Below are positions 60,747 to 64,000 of a stretch of 64,000 nucleotides of DNA, piece after piece (position 1 is the first letter of the stretch; every line of letters begins with the position of its first letter). The notes under the pieces are model-generated. The model worked only from the letters and a program-made list of their open reading frames with translations, was not told the DNA's origin and did no database searches. The DNA comes from Spinellus fusiger (taxonomy: Eukaryota; Mucoromycota; Mucoromycetes; Mucorales; Phycomycetaceae), in NCBI GenBank assembly GCA_025094145.1, contig JALLLS010000005.1, forward strand, positions 558,001 through 622,000, read 5' to 3'. The position numbers and the translations under genes are program-made.

Positions 60747-61897
60747 ATTAACATTAGCCGGAATATTACATTTAATTAGCACACCTCTTTGGCGACTTTT
60801 CATGATAATAATATGATATATAATTCAAAAGAATATTTATTTGAAAGAAAAACTTATACTGGAATGGTGTCTTATTATAATAATTAATGATTTGACGCCT
60901 AGAATGATTACAAAAGGCATGAAGGTCACTAATGAGTACATCATTACAAGCATCGCCAATCCTGCTTGATAAATTTTCTTCATTCACAAGTCTATCACGC
61001 TTCATCTTCCCTTTAACCGTTACTCAGAATTGTTCGATGGGGTTTAATTCAGGCGAATAAGGAGGAAGGTGCATGACTTTATAGCCTTTACTTTCAATTT
61101 TACGTATCATCGGCTTGGATTTATGGATAGAAGCATTATCCATAACAATATAATTTCCTTTAAAAGTTTGATCAAGATCCATGATAGCAAGAAGCTCGTT
61201 CATAGATTTGTGAAAGTGCGCCGTAGTTGTACCTTTTGGTACTGACTTATTGTCGGCTGGGTCATCATCAACTTGTGGATCTGCTGTACTAATTTCATTT
61301 GCAGATCTATTCTTTCCATTATTAGCCTTTATCCTTTTTTTTGCAGTCTATGTTTCTTTTCTTGGTGGAGTCTTTCTGATGGCAACATGGATGATACTAG
61401 ACGAGTAAATAGCACCAATGATTGTATGATATGTAGCTCTGGTTTTTGGTTGCTTTACTACTGCAGTGCTACCTTTTTTTGATCTCGCCCAATTATTTCT
61501 CATGTTGATATGAAAACCTGCCTCATCAATGAACGTTTCCCGGGTGAAATCACTGTAATCATTGTATGATTTCGCTGGTGGGCTCAAATTGCTAGATTTC
61601 GGCTGCTTTTTAGCTGAAGACTCATCAGAAATTTTCTCAGGACGCTTAGCGTTCAAGTAAGTTTCCCGACTAGTTGTTGTTTCAAGAACTATGTTGGGAT
61701 CATCAACTTGCGTTAAAGCATCCTCTATTGGATCTTGAACTTTCTCGCCTTGTTTATTAAAAATGTTTTCTTGTCCATCTTCATAAAAAAAAGAATTTAT
61801 CATTATATTCTATTTTATCAAGAAGGGAAAAGGTACAAAAAAAAGTCACCAAAGAGGTGTGCCAATTAAATGTAATATCTCGGCTAATGTTAATTGG
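60747..61897 (-). mobile_element. DD34E transposon (Tc1/mariner-IS630 superfamily) with about 51-bp TIRs
   Basis: The left repeat (60747-60797) and right repeat (61847-61897) are inverted copies with only a few mismatches; both contain ATTACATTTAATT and CACACCTCTTTGG. They enclose one minus-strand transposase reading frame. The element is about 1.15 kb and does not share ends with the TACACACC family. Confidence 0.85.
60772..61803 (-). pseudogene. DD34E transposase with two in-frame stops
   Basis: One continuous frame of 343 codons from ATG at 61803 to the stop at 60772-60774, interrupted only by TAG (61348-61350) and TGA (61024-61026). Catalytic segments: TFIDEAGFHINMRNNWA (first Asp), YIVMDNASIHK (second Asp) and PPYSPELNPIEQF (Glu). 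The Asp-Glu spacing is 34 residues. The TGA falls where Trp normally follows NPIEQF. Length and motifs match DDE_3-type transposases of the IS630-Tc1-mariner superfamily. The frame is otherwise undamaged, so inactivation looks recent. Confidence 0.88.
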
Positions 61898-62002
61898 CAA
61901 GTTGTGATAAAAATAATCTAAACTCGTAACATTTTTTAAGCGGACATTTTTTTGACTTAAAGCCAATTCTTTTTTGAGAAAACGCCAAATTTCATAAGCC
62001 TG

Positions 62003-62822
62003 ACTGTACTAGTGTGGTAGAATAGGACGGGCTCACAACCCTCCTAAATATCCATTAAAAGTAGCTTATCTTGAACGTCTTCAAAGTGAAATTACTAGTC
62101 TAGTACGTGGCAAGAATCCGCTGGTGACGGTAGCCCGTGGACTATGTAGACCTGTTTGGGATCCAATTCTTCTACTACCGTGTACGCGCAAAGAAAGACA
62201 TCGTCTACTAAAATGGAGGATTGCTTGGTTACCACCAACACCTTCAGTTCCTTGCCAATGTGGCCACCCATCTGCCAATCGGGACCACTTTCTCACTTGC
62301 ACATTTGTTGAGCGGGAACGCCAACGCCGCCATAGAGTGCAAAGACTCCTGCAGCAACAGACGCTGTATCTTCACTTCTCCTCCGATCTCTCCTCTACCA
62401 CCCATTCTTAACCCGTTTAGCAAAGCCAGAAGCTGCTAGTGTAGTTGCTGTATTTGTGTCCTCAGGATTGTCCGAGTTGCTCTAAGTATCCCTCGTTGGA
62501 TTTCGAATCGCCACAGGATGACGGTTATCTTTTTGGTGTCCTGGTTTCCTTGCTGACTTTATGGCCTTTTGGATGTCTATTCATAATTCTCATTTTACCA
62601 TCATTTCTCATTTTTCATCATTTTTCCCTCATCTGAGGTTTTGTATTTCTCGGTCCTTCTGTTTCCCATTCATTTGCATTCTTTTTTTCACTTTCGTATT
62701 TGAAGTGTTTTAATGTTTATTCTATTTTTTCAAAAGTTCTCATAGGGTGGCTAACATGCCCAATGCGCGAATAGCAATCAACACCCACAAATAAAAAATA
62801 CTTTGAACTGTACTAGTGTGGT
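62003..62822. repeat. 16-bp target-site duplication flanking a LINE fragment
   Basis: ACTGTACTAGTGTGGT occurs exactly at 62003-62018 and again at 62807-62822. The right copy is preceded by an A-rich tail (AAATAAAAAATAC). The enclosed sequence includes the LINE C-terminal coding fragment. Confidence 0.85.
62019..62806 (+). mobile_element. 5'-truncated non-LTR retrotransposon (LINE) insertion
   Basis: From 62124 a 95-codon frame contains RKERHRLLKWRIAWLPPTPS followed by CQCGHPSANRDHFLTC, a C-x-C-x7-H-x4-C knuckle of the type that ends LINE reverse-transcriptase proteins, then a stop at 62411. Non-coding 3' sequence and an A-rich tail follow. Together with the 16-bp duplication this is a typical 5'-truncated, target-primed insertion. 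The reverse-transcriptase core is absent. Confidence 0.8.
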
Positions 62823-63016
62823 GTACCCTGGCCTTAGGATCAACAGCCTAATAAGTGTCATTGAATTCAGGGATCCTATCCTGAGACGATACTCCGAGTT
62901 GAGTGTGAACCTTTTTTGTTTGTATATATTAACTCTCCGTTTCATTAGTTTTTGATTCTGAATTCAAAGAAATACTCTGTCCAATAGAATATGAATATCT
63001 ACATTATTCTTTGATC

Positions 63017-64000
63017 GGACACACCCAAAGATTTTTCCGGTTTTTAATCAGTGATATAATCATCCCTTTACGTCCATCCCATATTTGTCTTTTTATGGAA
63101 CCGTGTTTAAAATCAAAGTTTTGCAAGTATTCAAATTATTATTTTCTTTTGTAGTATACTGTCGTCTTTGATCTTAGGTATCAAAGGAAATCCTGACAGT
63201 TAAACATGTAGTGGAGCTCTGGTCTTTATTCATTCAATTAAATACTTCTTTATACTATTATCTAAGCACCAGTTCTGCTAACTTAGGATATAATAATTAC
63301 ATCTTCAAGACGAGTTATCTTTTAGTCTAATTCCAACTGTTCACCTTTCTTTTTCCAGTTGGCTTCTTCACTAAAGATGTCATTATCCATAGAAAGAAAG
63401 TGACATCACGACAATACCTCAGTATCAAATTGTATTATCAGTGAAATATATTGTTGATGAATAAAATTGTTTATTGTAATAGTATAGCTAATACTATATT
63501 ATGTACTATAGCTACTGCATAAGTGCATTCCCTCATAGCAATAGAATATGTACCCTAAAAGCCTTGTGCTTTATCTTTAAGAGATAAATAAATATTCTCA
63601 GGAGCATACTCTAGACACTGTTGACCTTGTAGAAGACCACCTAAGACTAACTTGAGAAGAGTCTTTACTTGCCTAATAACAATACAATAAGTGTCTTGTG
63701 GAATACAATGAGCTCAAGCCCAGATGAAGACACTGCTTACCTTTTCATCTCTAAAATAGCCTTTGGTGGTGTCTATCACTTCCTTCTATTGTTTTTATTT
63801 GTTAATAATAGCATATTACCTTACTCAGTTATGCTCATCTGAACAATTAATTAGGTGTTAAGTTGTATATGTGGTGTGGGGAATAACAAAAGGAGGGGAT
63901 TATCAAAACAAATAATAATTTTATCTCTATTCTGGTGGGGTATACACTAGCCTCTACTCATAAAATTCACAAGTCAAACAATTCACATTCTATTTATCTT
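63017..64000 (+). mobile_element. TACACACC-family TIR element, truncated by the window end
   Basis: The left end GACACACCCAAAGATTTTTCCGG is a one-base variant of the family terminus. Collinear with the 25216 and 52012 copies up to 64000. It shows the empty GGTATACAC site (about 63940-63950) and carries an LTR-like insertion at 63160-63413. Confidence 0.75.
63160..63413 (+). repeat. LTR-like insertion with 4-bp target duplication ATAC
   Basis: Begins TGTCGTCTTTGATC and ends CATCACGACA, 254 bp, flanked by ATAC (63156-63159 and 63414-63417). The paralogous elements at 25346 and 52145 read GGATACCTC and GAATACCTC without the insertion. TG...CA ends and the 4-bp duplication suggest a solo LTR; it is homologous, in inverse orientation, to the 56832-57065 copy. 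Confidence 0.78.

Noticed and set aside
1..64000. tRNA or rRNA genes
   Set aside because: I looked for the TFC B-box pattern and for rRNA-like GC-rich blocks and found none I could fold or support by eye.

Overview
The window looks like a nuclear chromosome segment of a filamentous fungus. Protein-coding genes are split by short GT-AG introns (about 35-110 nt), intergenic DNA is very AT-rich, and DNA transposons are abundant. An early-diverging lineage (Mucoromycota, probably Mucorales) is my inference. It rests on the gene set (HEATR5-, METTL25-, YEATS2- and BRD8-like proteins next to SPC7/KNL1 and RRP5) and on Tc1/mariner elements carrying Fanzor (eukaryotic TnpB homologue) remnants. No database search was possible.

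Layout. 1-2464: gene-poor, with the end of a TIR element and a degenerate LTR-like copy. 2465-19.9 kb: gene-dense. It holds a secreted endopolyphosphatase-like phosphoesterase, a Gfd2/YDR514C-like DEDDh exonuclease, RRP5 (sharing a 141-bp divergent promoter), an 1146-bp TIR element, a small conserved unknown protein and a giant HEATR5/Laa1-like HEAT protein. 21.3-24.2 kb: an unknown 282-aa protein and a reticulon. 25.2-27.4 kb: a TIR element with a Fanzor relic and a nested, internally deleted Tc1. 27.7-31.6 kb: an MFS carrier (MFSD1-like) and a CDC50 flippase subunit. 32.4-39.5 kb: SPC7/KNL1 and METTL25, convergent. 41.8-50.7 kb: a RasGEF-like protein, YEATS2-like and BRD8-like chromatin proteins, and the mitochondrial ribosome-silencing factor RsfS.

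50.7-64 kb: a transposon graveyard without intact host genes. It holds a second Fanzor element, a fold-back (palindromic) element, a third Fanzor relic of a different subtype with a preserved intron and zinc finger, a degenerate unknown gene, a DD34E transposon with about 51-bp TIRs, a 5'-truncated LINE fragment bracketed by a 16-bp target duplication, and LTR-like 234-254 bp insertions with 4-bp duplications.

The host genes fall into recognisable cell-biological groups. These are ribosome biogenesis (RRP5, RsfS), vesicle and membrane traffic (HEATR5, reticulon, CDC50, MFS carrier), chromatin (YEATS2- and BRD8-like neighbours on the same strand) and kinetochore signalling (SPC7 with both PP1-docking motifs and MELT-like repeats). 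The most unusual content is the set of Fanzor relics inside TACACACC-type TIR elements. Paralogous empty sites within this window allow several insertions to be dated relative to each other.
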